DNA from: Massilia sp. NR 4-1
GTDB taxonomy: Bacteria; Pseudomonadota; Gammaproteobacteria; Burkholderiales; Burkholderiaceae_D
Length of the DNA stretch: 64,000 nt
Assembly (NCBI RefSeq): GCF_001191005.1
Contig: NZ_CP012201.1
Span: 4,402,001 to 4,466,000, forward strand
Direction of reading: 5' to 3'
The position numbers and the translations under genes are program-made. Positions 8,384 through 16,224 of the stretch are shown here, one piece after another (the stretch's first letter is position 1; the number at the start of each line of letters is the position of its first letter). Under the pieces are notes generated by a model. The model worked only from the letters and a program-made list of their open reading frames with translations, ran no database searches and was not told the origin of the DNA.

Positions 8384-9505
8384 ATGAAACAAGCCGTCAT
8401 CAGCGGTACCGGCCTCTTTACTCCTCCCCACGCCATCTCCAACGAAGAACTGGTCATCTGCTTCAACGCTTATGTCGAGCAGTTCAATGCCGACAACGCC
8501 GGCGCCATCGCGGACGGCAGCGTCACGGCGCTGGAACCGTCGAGCGCCGCCTTTATCGAAAAGGCTTCCGGCATCAAGGCCCGCTTCGTGATGGAAAAGG
8601 ACGGTATCCTCGATCCGCAGCGCATGGTGCCGCGCATTCCCGAGCGCGCCGATGAGGAACTGTCGCTGCAGGCCGAGATCTGCGTGAAAGCCGCGCAGCA
8701 GGCGCTGGACCGCGCCGGCCGCGCGCCGGCCGACATCGACATGGTGCTGGTGGCCTGCTCGAATATGCAGCGCGCTTACCCGGCCATGGCGGTCGAGGTG
8801 CAGCATGCGCTGGGCATCGAGGGTTATGGTTTCGACATGAACGTGGCCTGCTCCTCGGCCACTTTCGGCATCCAGACCGCCGTCGCCGCCGTGCAGAGCG
8901 GCCAGGCGCGCGCCGTGCTGGTGCTCAATCCCGAAATCACCAGCGGCCACCTGAACTGGCGCGACCGCGACAGCCACTTCATCTTCGGCGACGCCTGCAC
9001 CGCCATCGTGATCGAAGCGGCCGACAGCGCCGTCTCCCAGCACCAGTTCGCGATCCTCGACACCAAGCTGAAAACGGCCTTCTCCAACAATATCCGCAAC
9101 AACTTCGGCTTCATGAACCGCTTCGATGAAAGCGGCATCGGCCAGGCCGACAAGCTGTTCCGCCAGCAGGGCCGCAAGGTGTTCAAGGAAGTGTGTCCGA
9201 TGGCCGCCGAGACCATCAAGAACGCCATCGCCAACGCCGGCCTGGAGATTTCGCAGGTACAGCGCTACTGGCTGCACCAGGCCAATCTGAACATGAACCA
9301 GCTGATCTCGCGCATGATCCTGGGCCGCGACGCCGAACCGCAGGAAGCGCCGGTGATTCTGGACACCTATGCCAACACCTCCTCGGCCGGTTCCATCATC
9401 GCCTTCCACAAATACCAGGACGATATGCCGGCCGGTGCGCATGGCGTCATCTGCTCCTTCGGCGCCGGCTACTCGATCGGCAGCGTGGTCGTGCGCAAGC
9501 TGTAA
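8384..9505 (+). CDS. Beta-ketoacyl-ACP synthase III-type enzyme (FabH-like)
   Basis: A 373-residue thiolase-fold condensing enzyme, longer than house-keeping FabH (~320). The catalytic triad is complete: Cys156 in NVACSSATFG, His298 in WLHQANLNM and Asn331 in TYANTSSAGS. FabH-type enzymes condense an acyl-CoA starter with malonyl-ACP. The gene stands alone between the S41 peptidase terminator and a palindrome, away from any fab operon, so it is probably not the primary FabH. The insert around residues 35-75 and the long C-terminal half resemble the group used in some proteobacteria to feed medium-chain acyl-CoA into fatty-acid synthesis; that role is a guess here. Confidence 0.88.
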   Translation: MKQAVISGTGLFTPPHAISNEELVICFNAYVEQFNADNAGAIADGSVTALEPSSAAFIEKASGIKARFVMEKDGILDPQRMVPRIPERADEELSLQAEICVKAAQQALDRAGRAPADIDMVLVACSNMQRAYPAMAVEVQHALGIEGYGFDMNVACSSATFGIQTAVAAVQSGQARAVLVLNPEITSGHLNWRDRDSHFIFGDACTAIVIEAADSAVSQHQFAILDTKLKTAFSNNIRNNFGFMNRFDESGIGQADKLFRQQGRKVFKEVCPMAAETIKNAIANAGLEISQVQRYWLHQANLNMNQLISRMILGRDAEPQEAPVILDTYANTSSAGSIIAFHKYQDDMPAGAHGVICSFGAGYSIGSVVVRKL

Positions 9506-9517
9506 CATCGTTCCACG

Positions 9518-9572
9518 GCTGAGCCCGTGTCCGGTTTTGGGGCCAGACCCCAAAACCGGACACGGGCTCAGC
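9518..9572. repeat. Perfect palindrome: 25-bp arms, 5-nt loop
   Basis: The arms 9518-9542 and 9548-9572 are exact reverse complements, separated by CCAGA. The core reads TGTCCGGTTTTGGGG and its complement. It lies between the FabH-like and antiporter genes. No T-tract follows on either strand, so it is not a canonical terminator, although so stable a hairpin would affect mRNA. From memory, closely related TTTTGGGG...CCCCAAAA palindromes recur between genes in Oxalobacteraceae, suggesting a dispersed repeat family; I could not check this. Confidence 0.85.
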
Positions 9573-9660
9573 AAAAAATCGGGCATTTTTCCTTCCCGGT
9601 TTATACTCTTTGCGGCTGGCATCCGCCATCCGCAACGAATATGGAAGGAACCCACCCTGC

Positions 9661-11361
9661 ATGCCCCATGACGTCCCCCTGATTACCACGATCGCCGCCG
9701 CGCTGGGCTTTGGCCTGGTGTTCGGCTTTATCGCGACGCGCCTCAAGCTGCCGGCCCTGGTCGGCTATCTGGCCGCAGGCATCCTGCTCGGCCCCGCCAC
9801 GCCCGGCATGGTGGCCGATGCGGAGCTGGCCGGCCAGCTGGCCGAAATCGGCGTGATGCTGATGATGTTCGGTGTCGGCCTGCACTTTTCGCTCGACGAT
9901 TTATGGGAGGTCAGACGGGTGGCCCTGCCCGGCGCGCTGCTGCAGATTACGGCGGCGACGGTCATGGGCATGGGGTTGGCGTGGTATTGGGACTGGAGCA
10001 TAGGCGGCGGCCTGGTCTTCGGTCTGGCGCTGTCGGTGGCGAGCACCGTGGTACTGCTGCGGGCGCTGGAAGAACGCGGCATCCTCGATTCCTTCAACGG
10101 CCGCATCGCGGTCGGCTGGCTGGTGGTGGAGGATCTGGTGACGGTGCTGGTGCTGGTGCTGCTGCCGCCGCTGGCCGGCTCGCTGGGCGGCACGCCCCTG
10201 CCCGGACAGGCTGAAACCAGCCTGCTGACAACCATGGCCATCACCCTGGGCCAAGTGGGCGCCTTCATCGCCTTCATGCTGCTGGTGGGACGCAAACTCT
10301 TTCCCTGGATTCTGTGGCAGGTGGCGCGCACCGGTTCGCGCGAGCTGTTCACCCTGTGCGTGATCGCCGCCGCGCTGGGCATCGCTTACGCGGCCACCAA
10401 GCTGTTTGGCATCTCCTTCGCGCTGGGTGCCTTCTTCGCCGGCATGGTGCTGCGCGAATCGGAGCTGAGCCACCGCGCCGCCGAGGAATCGCTGCCGCTG
10501 CGCGACGCGTTCGCCGTGCTGTTCTTCGTTTCGGTCGGCATGCTGTTCGACCCGGCCATCCTGATGCAGAAACCCTTGCAGGTGCTGGCGGTGGTGGCCA
10601 TCATCGTCTTCGGCAAATCGCTGGCGGCCTTCCTGCTGGTGCTGCTGCTGCGCTACCCGGCCAAGACGGCGCTGATGGTCTCGGCCAGCCTGGCGCAAAT
10701 CGGCGAGTTCTCCTTCATCCTGGCTGCGCTGGGCATGGCGCTGGGACTGATGCCGCAGGAAGGACAAAGCCTGATCCTGGCGGGCGCCATCATCTCCATC
10801 GCGCTCAATCCCGTGGTGTTTGCCCTGACCGGCCCGCTGGAGCGCTGGTTCGGCAAGGACAAAGCCCTGGCGGCCAAGTTCGACCGCAGCGCCGACCCGC
10901 TGGCCGAGCTGCCGATGAGCACCGCATCCTCCAAGCTGGCGGACCAGGTGGTGCTGGTCGGCTATGGCCGCGTCGGACGGCGCATCGCCGAGATGCTGAC
11001 CGCGCAGGGCATCCACTTCGTGGTGGCGGAGCAGAACCGCGAAATCGTCGACCAGTTGCGCCAGCAGGGAGTTCCCGCGGTGGCGGGCAATGCCAGCGAG
11101 CCGGCGGTGCTGATCCAGGCGCACATTGCGCGCGCGCGCATGCTGGTGATCGCCACGCCGGATACCTTCCACGTGCGCGCCATGATCGAAACCGCGCGCG
11201 CCCTGAATCCGAATATCCGTACCGTCGTCCGCACCCACAGCGACGAGGAAGCCGAACTGCTGAAACGCGAACGCGCAGGCCAGGTCTTCATCGGCGAGCA
11301 GGAGTTGGCCAAGGGCATGTCAGCCCACATCCTTCACGAATTCCAGACCACCCACCATTGA
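9661..11361 (+). CDS. ybaL: KefB/YbaL-type monovalent cation:proton antiporter (CPA2) with RCK domain
   Basis: A 566-residue inner-membrane antiporter. The ATG at 9661 was chosen over an in-frame ATG at 9610 because it has an AAGGAA ribosome site and gives the normal CPA2 N-terminus (PLITTIAAALGFGLVFGF). About twelve transmembrane segments fill residues 1-390, including LVGYLAAGILLGPATPG and MFGVGLHFSL. A cytosolic Rossmann/TrkA-N domain starts near residue 420 (VVLVGYGRVGRRIAE, the GxGxxG nucleotide site). Order, length and N-terminal motifs resemble E. coli YbaL more than KefB/KefC. No KefF/KefG-type ancillary subunit is adjacent. Likely role: K+ or Na+ efflux coupled to H+ uptake. Confidence 0.88.
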   Translation: MPHDVPLITTIAAALGFGLVFGFIATRLKLPALVGYLAAGILLGPATPGMVADAELAGQLAEIGVMLMMFGVGLHFSLDDLWEVRRVALPGALLQITAATVMGMGLAWYWDWSIGGGLVFGLALSVASTVVLLRALEERGILDSFNGRIAVGWLVVEDLVTVLVLVLLPPLAGSLGGTPLPGQAETSLLTTMAITLGQVGAFIAFMLLVGRKLFPWILWQVARTGSRELFTLCVIAAALGIAYAATKLFGISFALGAFFAGMVLRESELSHRAAEESLPLRDAFAVLFFVSVGMLFDPAILMQKPLQVLAVVAIIVFGKSLAAFLLVLLLRYPAKTALMVSASLAQIGEFSFILAALGMALGLMPQEGQSLILAGAIISIALNPVVFALTGPLERWFGKDKALAAKFDRSADPLAELPMSTASSKLADQVVLVGYGRVGRRIAEMLTAQGIHFVVAEQNREIVDQLRQQGVPAVAGNASEPAVLIQAHIARARMLVIATPDTFHVRAMIETARALNPNIRTVVRTHSDEEAELLKRERAGQVFIGEQELAKGMSAHILHEFQTTHH

Positions 11362-11368
11362 TACGCTC

Positions 11369-11410
11369 AAAAAAAGCCCCCCTGGCGATTCGCGCCAGGG
11401 GGGCTTTTTT
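11369..11410. terminator. Bidirectional terminator between convergent genes
   Basis: A 12-bp GC stem (11376-11387 with 11393-11404), loop ATTCG, is flanked by seven A on the left and six T on the right, so it can end both the antiporter transcript (+) and the fadH transcript (-). Confidence 0.95.
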
Positions 11411-11425
11411 ATGCAGCGCAAAAAC

Positions 11426-13456
11426 CTAGAGGCTGGCGGCGAGTTCGGCGCCTTCCTTGATGGCGCGTTTGGCATCGAGTTCGGCGGCCAGGGAGGCGCC
11501 GCCGATCTTGTGGAAGCGCGGACCGCCCGCCGCTGGCGTTTCAGGCATCAGATCGGCCAGGCTGAGCTGGCCGGCGCAGATCACCACATTGTCGACAGCG
11601 AGCAGGCGTTCTTCGCCGCCCACGGTGATGTGCAGGCCCTGGTCATCAATCTTGTTGTACTGCACTCCTGCCAGCATGACGACGCCGTTGCGGGCCAGGA
11701 CCGCGCGGTGGACCCAGCCGGAGGTCTTGCCCAGGCCTGCGCCTGGCTTGCTGGTTTTGCGCTGCAGCAGATAAAGCTGGCGCACGGGTTCACCGGCGGC
11801 GGGTGGCACCAGGCCGCCGCCGCTGCTGGCATGCAGGTCGACGCCCCATTCGGCGGTCCAATGCGAAACGGCCAGCGGCAGTTCATGCGCGGGATTATGC
11901 AGCAGGTATTCGCCGACATCGAAGCCGATGCCGCCCGCGCCGATGATGGCGACACGCTTGCCGACCGGTTTCTTGTCGCGCAGGACATCGAGGTAGGACA
12001 GCACTTTGGGATGTTCGATACCTTCAATCGCCGGCTTGCGCACCTGGATGCCGGTGGCGACGATCACCTCGTCGTAACCGCCGGCCAGCAGCTCGTCGCG
12101 CGTGACGCGCCGGCCCAGTTGCAGCTTCACGCCTGTGAGTTCGATCTTGCGGCGGAAGTAGCGCAGGGTTTCCGCGAATTCCTCCTTGCCGGGGATTTGC
12201 ATGGCGACCTTGAACTGGCCGCCCACGCTGTCGCTGGCGTCGAACAGGGTGACGTCGTGGCCGCAGTCGGCCGCCACCGTGGCCGCCGACATGCCGGCCG
12301 GGCCGGCGCCCACCACCGCGACTTTGCGCGGCGTGGCTTTACGGGTGTAGACCAGTTCCGTCTCGTGGCAGGCGCGCGGGTTGACCAGGCAGCTGGCGCG
12401 CTTGTTCTGGAAGGTGTGGTCGAGGCAGGCCTGGTTGCAGCCGATGCAGGTGTTGATTTCGTCGGCGCGGCCCTGGCCGGCCTTGTTCACCAGCTCGGGG
12501 TCGGCCAGGAAAGGGCGCGCCATCGACACCATATCGGCATCGCCGCGCACCAGGATATCTTCCGCTTCGCCCGGCATATTGATGCGGTTGGACGCCACCA
12601 CGGGAATGCTGACTTCCTTGCGCAGCCGTCCCGCCACGCTGGCGAAGGCGGCGCGCGGCACCGAGGTGACGATGGTGGGCACGCGCGCCTCATGCCAGCC
12701 GATGCCGGTATTCAGGATGGTGGCGCCGGCCTGCTGCAAGGCCTTGGCAACCGCCACCACCTCCTCCCATGTATTGCCGCCTTCCACCAGGTCGAGCAGG
12801 GAGTGGCGGTACATGATGATGAAATTGGTGCCGACCGCCGCGCGGATGCGGCGCACGATTTCCACCGGCAGGCGCATGCGGTTTTCGATGCTGCCGCCCC
12901 AGCCGTCGGTGCGCAGATTGGTGCGGGCGCACAGGAACTGGTTGAGCAGATAGCCTTCGCTGCCCATCACTTCGACGCCGTCGTAGCCGGCCTTCTGCGC
13001 CAGGCGCGCGCAGCGCACATAGTCGCGGATGGTGGCTTCGATGCCCGCTTCCGTCAGGGGGCGCGGCTTGAAGGGCGAGATCGGCGATTTCTTGCCGGAG
13101 GCGGACACCACCAGCGGCTGGTAGCCATAGCGTCCCGCGTGCAGGATCTGCATCAGGATTTTTCCGCCCTCTTCGTGCACGGCGCTGGTGACGCGGCGAT
13201 GGTTCAGCACATCGCCGATAAAGTTCATGGTGCCGCCAAAGGGCAGCAGCCAGCCCTGGCGGTTGGGCGAGATGCCGCCCGTGACGATCAGCCCTACCCC
13301 GCCCTTGGCGCGCTCGCGGTAGAAGGCGGCCAGCTTGCCGTAATTGAAGAAGCGGTCCTCAAGGCCGGTATGCATGGAGCCCATGATGACGCGGTTGCGC
13401 AGGGTGGTGAAGCCCAGGTCGAGGGGGGCAAGCAGGTGGGGGTAGCTGGTTGTCAT
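11426..13456 (-). CDS. fadH: NADPH-dependent 2,4-dienoyl-CoA reductase
   Basis: A 676-residue flavo-iron-sulfur enzyme of the Old Yellow Enzyme superfamily that reduces 2,4-dienoyl-CoA during beta-oxidation of unsaturated fatty acids. The FMN TIM barrel covers ~1-370 (RVIMGSMHTGLE near the N-terminus, GWGGSIENRMRLP). The 4Fe-4S cysteines appear in CIGCNQACLD and ASCLVNP. An FAD-binding fold begins at VAVVGAGPAGMSAA (~380) and an NAD(P)-binding site at VAIIGAGGIGFDVG. Length and domain order match E. coli FadH. It is transcribed alone, with an 86-bp divergent gap to the START-like gene. Confidence 0.96.
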   Translation of the reverse strand: MTTSYPHLLAPLDLGFTTLRNRVIMGSMHTGLEDRFFNYGKLAAFYRERAKGGVGLIVTGGISPNRQGWLLPFGGTMNFIGDVLNHRRVTSAVHEEGGKILMQILHAGRYGYQPLVVSASGKKSPISPFKPRPLTEAGIEATIRDYVRCARLAQKAGYDGVEVMGSEGYLLNQFLCARTNLRTDGWGGSIENRMRLPVEIVRRIRAAVGTNFIIMYRHSLLDLVEGGNTWEEVVAVAKALQQAGATILNTGIGWHEARVPTIVTSVPRAAFASVAGRLRKEVSIPVVASNRINMPGEAEDILVRGDADMVSMARPFLADPELVNKAGQGRADEINTCIGCNQACLDHTFQNKRASCLVNPRACHETELVYTRKATPRKVAVVGAGPAGMSAATVAADCGHDVTLFDASDSVGGQFKVAMQIPGKEEFAETLRYFRRKIELTGVKLQLGRRVTRDELLAGGYDEVIVATGIQVRKPAIEGIEHPKVLSYLDVLRDKKPVGKRVAIIGAGGIGFDVGEYLLHNPAHELPLAVSHWTAEWGVDLHASSGGGLVPPAAGEPVRQLYLLQRKTSKPGAGLGKTSGWVHRAVLARNGVVMLAGVQYNKIDDQGLHITVGGEERLLAVDNVVICAGQLSLADLMPETPAAGGPRFHKIGGASLAAELDAKRAIKEGAELAASL

Positions 13457-13542
13457 GGTTTATCGTGATCGTTCTGTGCGCTGGCTAACAGTGGAGGCGT
13501 GCGGCGCTTGTATTCTGCCACCAGTTCCCTTACGCTGGGAGA

Positions 13543-14118
13543 ATGAAGCCTCTACTCTTGTTATTGCTTTTTGGTTTAGTCGCACCCGCCCCCAGCCCGG
13601 CGCAGGCAACAAGGCTGGACCCGCCCAAACTGGAAGTGTCGGTCAACCGCGTGAACCTGGACGCCCTGCATATGTATGAAGTGGGCGCCAGCGGCACCGT
13701 GCAGGCATCGCCAGCCAGTGTCTGGAAGGTGTTGACCAGCTATGACAAGATGGATGAATTCGTGCCCGACCTGCAGTCCTGCCGCGTGCTCTCGCGCAAT
13801 GGCAATGAGGTGATCATCGAGCAGTTCGGCACGGCGCGCTTTCTGTTCATGTCCAAATCCATCCACCTGATCGTGCGCGCCACCGAGCAGCCCATGTCGG
13901 CCATCGACATCGCGCTGATTTCGGGCGATATGAAGCATTACGAATCGCGCTGGGAGCTGCAGCCGGTGCCGGAAACGGGCGGCACGCGGGTGGTCTACAG
14001 CGGCCGCATGATCCCCAATTTCTACGTGCCCGGCCTGCTCGGGACGAACATCATCCGCGGCGACATCGAGCGCATGATGGTCGCCGTGCTCTCGCGCCTG
14101 GATAAGCGCGAACAGTGA
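13543..14118 (+). CDS. Secreted SRPBCC/START-like (polyketide cyclase-type) protein
   Basis: A 191-residue protein with a cleavable signal peptide (MKPLLLLLLFGLVAPAPSPAQA). The mature region fits the SRPBCC helix-grip fold: GTVQASPASVWKVLTSYDKMDEFVP near the start, a central strand region, and the terminal helix NIIRGDIERMMVAVLSRL. Members bind hydrophobic ligands; a periplasmic version has no defined substrate. The ATG has GGGAG close upstream. The 3' end meets a convergent gene 10 bp away, with a small TGATCC/GGATCA hairpin over the stop codon. Confidence 0.8.
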   Translation: MKPLLLLLLFGLVAPAPSPAQATRLDPPKLEVSVNRVNLDALHMYEVGASGTVQASPASVWKVLTSYDKMDEFVPDLQSCRVLSRNGNEVIIEQFGTARFLFMSKSIHLIVRATEQPMSAIDIALISGDMKHYESRWELQPVPETGGTRVVYSGRMIPNFYVPGLLGTNIIRGDIERMMVAVLSRLDKREQ

Positions 14119-14128
14119 TCCGAACGGA

Positions 14129-14581
14129 TCAGGCGGGGTAGTAGTCCTGCGAACGCAGTTCCGCAAAATTCTCCAGACTGCCGATGCGGATCACCACCGG
14201 GTTCAGGCTGAGCTGGCTCTGCATAGCGCGCCAGGCGAATTGCCATTCCTGTTCAACTTCGTCATGCGCGTCCTTGGTGAAAGCGGCGCCCAGGGCGGCG
14301 CGCGCGCCGTATTCGACGGCGCCGTCGATGCCGGCCCAATTCGGCAGCGTGCGCTGCACGGCGCGGTGGATGCGCTCACCGAATTCCTCGGTATTGTGGA
14401 TGACCAGACAGCTGTCGGCACCGAAGTGGGCGAAGAGCTCGCGGTCCCAGGCTTGCGAGAAGCTCAGGGTCAGGAAGCCGTTGGCCGGGCGCAGCACGAA
14501 CTGTCCCGTCGTCAGGGCCTGTTCAAGTTCGCTGCGCGGGCCGTAACGGTGCAGGGTCGGGGGGCGTTGATAGTCGTGCAT
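14129..14581 (-). CDS. Conserved-type hypothetical protein, 150 aa
   Basis: I do not recognise a family. The protein is soluble, without signal peptide or membrane segment. Visible features are FVLRPANGFLTLSFSQAWD, a CLVIHNTEEFGERIHRAV helix and the C-terminal FAELRSQDYYPA. It sits 9 bp downstream of the DUF2721 gene on the same strand, so both are probably one transcript. Codon use matches the neighbours and the frame is open throughout, supporting a real gene. No function is proposed. Confidence 0.75.
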   Translation of the reverse strand: MHDYQRPPTLHRYGPRSELEQALTTGQFVLRPANGFLTLSFSQAWDRELFAHFGADSCLVIHNTEEFGERIHRAVQRTLPNWAGIDGAVEYGARAALGAAFTKDAHDEVEQEWQFAWRAMQSQLSLNPVVIRIGSLENFAELRSQDYYPA

Positions 14582-14590
14582 GGTGTTTCT

Positions 14591-15085
14591 TTACTTTTTA
14601 ATGGGACTGGGGACGGCGCTGGCCGGGCCGCTATCGCCAGCTGTGCGCGGCGTATGGCGGACGTGCCGGTGCGAGAGCATGAAGGATGAGGCAATGAAGA
14701 TCTCGCGCAGCAGATACACAAAGCTTCCGATCAAGGTGCCCATGGCGATCACGAACAGGCCGGCCACGTACTTGTCCAGCGCCACATTGGTGGTGTCGCC
14801 GACGAACAGCAATGCAATCACGATGCAGACCAGCAGGCCGCAGGCGGTTGAAAGCGCAATGGCAACATTGATCAAATGCGAACGCTTGTACAGGATGTCC
14901 AGTTCGTTCAGGTAGTTTTCGTTATAGCCTACATCAAGGCGGTCTTCCAGCGCGCGCGAACGGTCGATGATGCGCGCCAGACGGTTGGTCAGCACCACCA
15001 GCATGGTGCTCACGCCGGTCAGCAGGAAAACTGGCGCAATCGCCAACTGGATCGTGTGGCCGATGTCGCCCAACTGAATGTTCAT
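14591..15085 (-). CDS. DUF2721 family membrane protein
   Basis: A 164-residue inner-membrane protein. The pattern is that of DUF2721: an N-terminal segment AIAPVFLLTGVSTMLVVLTNRLARIIDRSR, a charged helix containing YLNELDILYKRS, and two further transmembrane segments (INVAIALSTACGLLVCIVIALLF and the stretch near VAGLFVIAMGTLIGSFVYL). The tail is basic and disordered. The family has no assigned function. It probably leads a two-gene transcript with the 150-residue unknown. Confidence 0.85.
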   Translation of the reverse strand: MNIQLGDIGHTIQLAIAPVFLLTGVSTMLVVLTNRLARIIDRSRALEDRLDVGYNENYLNELDILYKRSHLINVAIALSTACGLLVCIVIALLFVGDTTNVALDKYVAGLFVIAMGTLIGSFVYLLREIFIASSFMLSHRHVRHTPRTAGDSGPASAVPSPIKK

Positions 15086-15140
15086 GGAGTCCCGGATTTT
15101 TTATAGGTCTAAGCCCTTAGTTTAGCAGCCCGCGCCGCCC

Positions 15141-16097
15141 TTACCCAAAACGGCGGTTCTGGCGGAACTGCTCGGTGGCGTTGACCAGGGCGCGGCTGAT
15201 GCCCGTTTCCATGGCAGCGTGGCCGGCGTCGGGGATCAGGTTCAGCACCGATCCGGGCCAGGACTGGTGCAGGCGCCAGGCCACATAGGGCGGGCAGATC
15301 ACGTCGTAGCGGCCCTGCACGATGGTGGCGGGCAGGTGGGCGATGCGCTCCATATTCGACAGCAGCTGGTTGTCCTCGAAGAAACCGAGATTGGCCATGT
15401 AATGCGTTTCGAGACGGCCCACGCCCAGGTCGAGCGTGTCCGACGGCGCTTCTTCCGGCTGCGGCATGAGGAAGACGCGGCGGCCTTCAAAACGGCTCCA
15501 GGCGCGCGCCGCCGGCCAGAATACCTCGGGATCGTCGCTGCCGATGCGTTTGACGTAAGCCTGCAGCAGGTCCATGCGCTCCTCGGCCGGAATGGGAGCG
15601 ACAAATTCCTCGTACAGCTCGGGGTGGAACCATTGGGCGCCGTCGAGGAACCAGTCGACCTCCAGCTGGGTGCAGAGGAAGATGCCGCGCAGGACGAAGC
15701 CCAGGCAGCGTTCCGGATGCGCCTGGCCATAGGCCAGCGCCAGGGTCGAGCCCCAGGAGCCGCCGAAGACCAGCCATTGCTCGATGCCGAACATGTCGCG
15801 CAGGCGTTCGATGTCGGCGATCAGCAGCTGGGTGGTGTTGTTGCGCACCTCGCCCAGCGGCGTGGATTTGCCGGCGCCGCGCTGGTCGAACAGGATCACG
15901 CGGTAGTGCTGCGGGTCGAAGAAGCGACGGTGCTGGGGCGAGAGGCCGGCGCCCGGGCCGCCGTGCAGGAAAATCACCGGTATACCGTTGGGATTGCCCA
16001 CCTCCTCCCAGTAAATCGTATGCAGCTCATCGACCGCCAGCATGCCGTGGCGCAGGGGGCTAATGGGCGGGAACAGGGAGGTGGAGAGTTCGGGCAT
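15141..16097 (-). CDS. pip: Proline iminopeptidase (alpha/beta hydrolase, S33)
   Basis: A 318-residue cytosolic peptidase that removes N-terminal proline. The ATG at 16097 follows AAAGGA; a longer in-frame start would run through the preceding gene's terminator and was rejected. Motifs: oxyanion HGGPGAG (~45-51), DQRGAGKSTP, nucleophile elbow GGSWGS with Ser114, and the late DAGHAAME carrying the catalytic His. Length matches the monomeric ~315-residue type. Confidence 0.95.
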   Translation of the reverse strand: MPELSTSLFPPISPLRHGMLAVDELHTIYWEEVGNPNGIPVIFLHGGPGAGLSPQHRRFFDPQHYRVILFDQRGAGKSTPLGEVRNNTTQLLIADIERLRDMFGIEQWLVFGGSWGSTLALAYGQAHPERCLGFVLRGIFLCTQLEVDWFLDGAQWFHPELYEEFVAPIPAEERMDLLQAYVKRIGSDDPEVFWPAARAWSRFEGRRVFLMPQPEEAPSDTLDLGVGRLETHYMANLGFFEDNQLLSNMERIAHLPATIVQGRYDVICPPYVAWRLHQSWPGSVLNLIPDAGHAAMETGISRALVNATEQFRQNRRFG

Positions 16098-16170
16098 GGC
16101 TGTCCTTTGCGGTTGATGCCTGATTGTAGCGAATCGGCGCCGGAGGAGCAAAAACACCGGCGCGAAATGA

Positions 16171-16198
16171 AAAAAGGCCCGGTGGAGGCTACCGGGCC
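16171..16198 (-). terminator. Rho-independent terminator after the Oar-like receptor gene
   Basis: An 8-bp GC stem (GGCCCGGT / ACCGGGCC, loop of 7) is followed by six T on the minus strand, 27 bp past the receptor stop codon. Confidence 0.9.
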
Positions 16199-16224
16199 AA
16201 AGGGTACAGCAGGAAAGCGTTTGA

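Noticed and set aside
14116..14131. TGATCC-GAAC-GGATCA hairpin between convergent genes considered as a terminator
   Set aside because: The stem is only 6 bp, overlaps both stop codons and has no T-tract, so support is too weak for a call.
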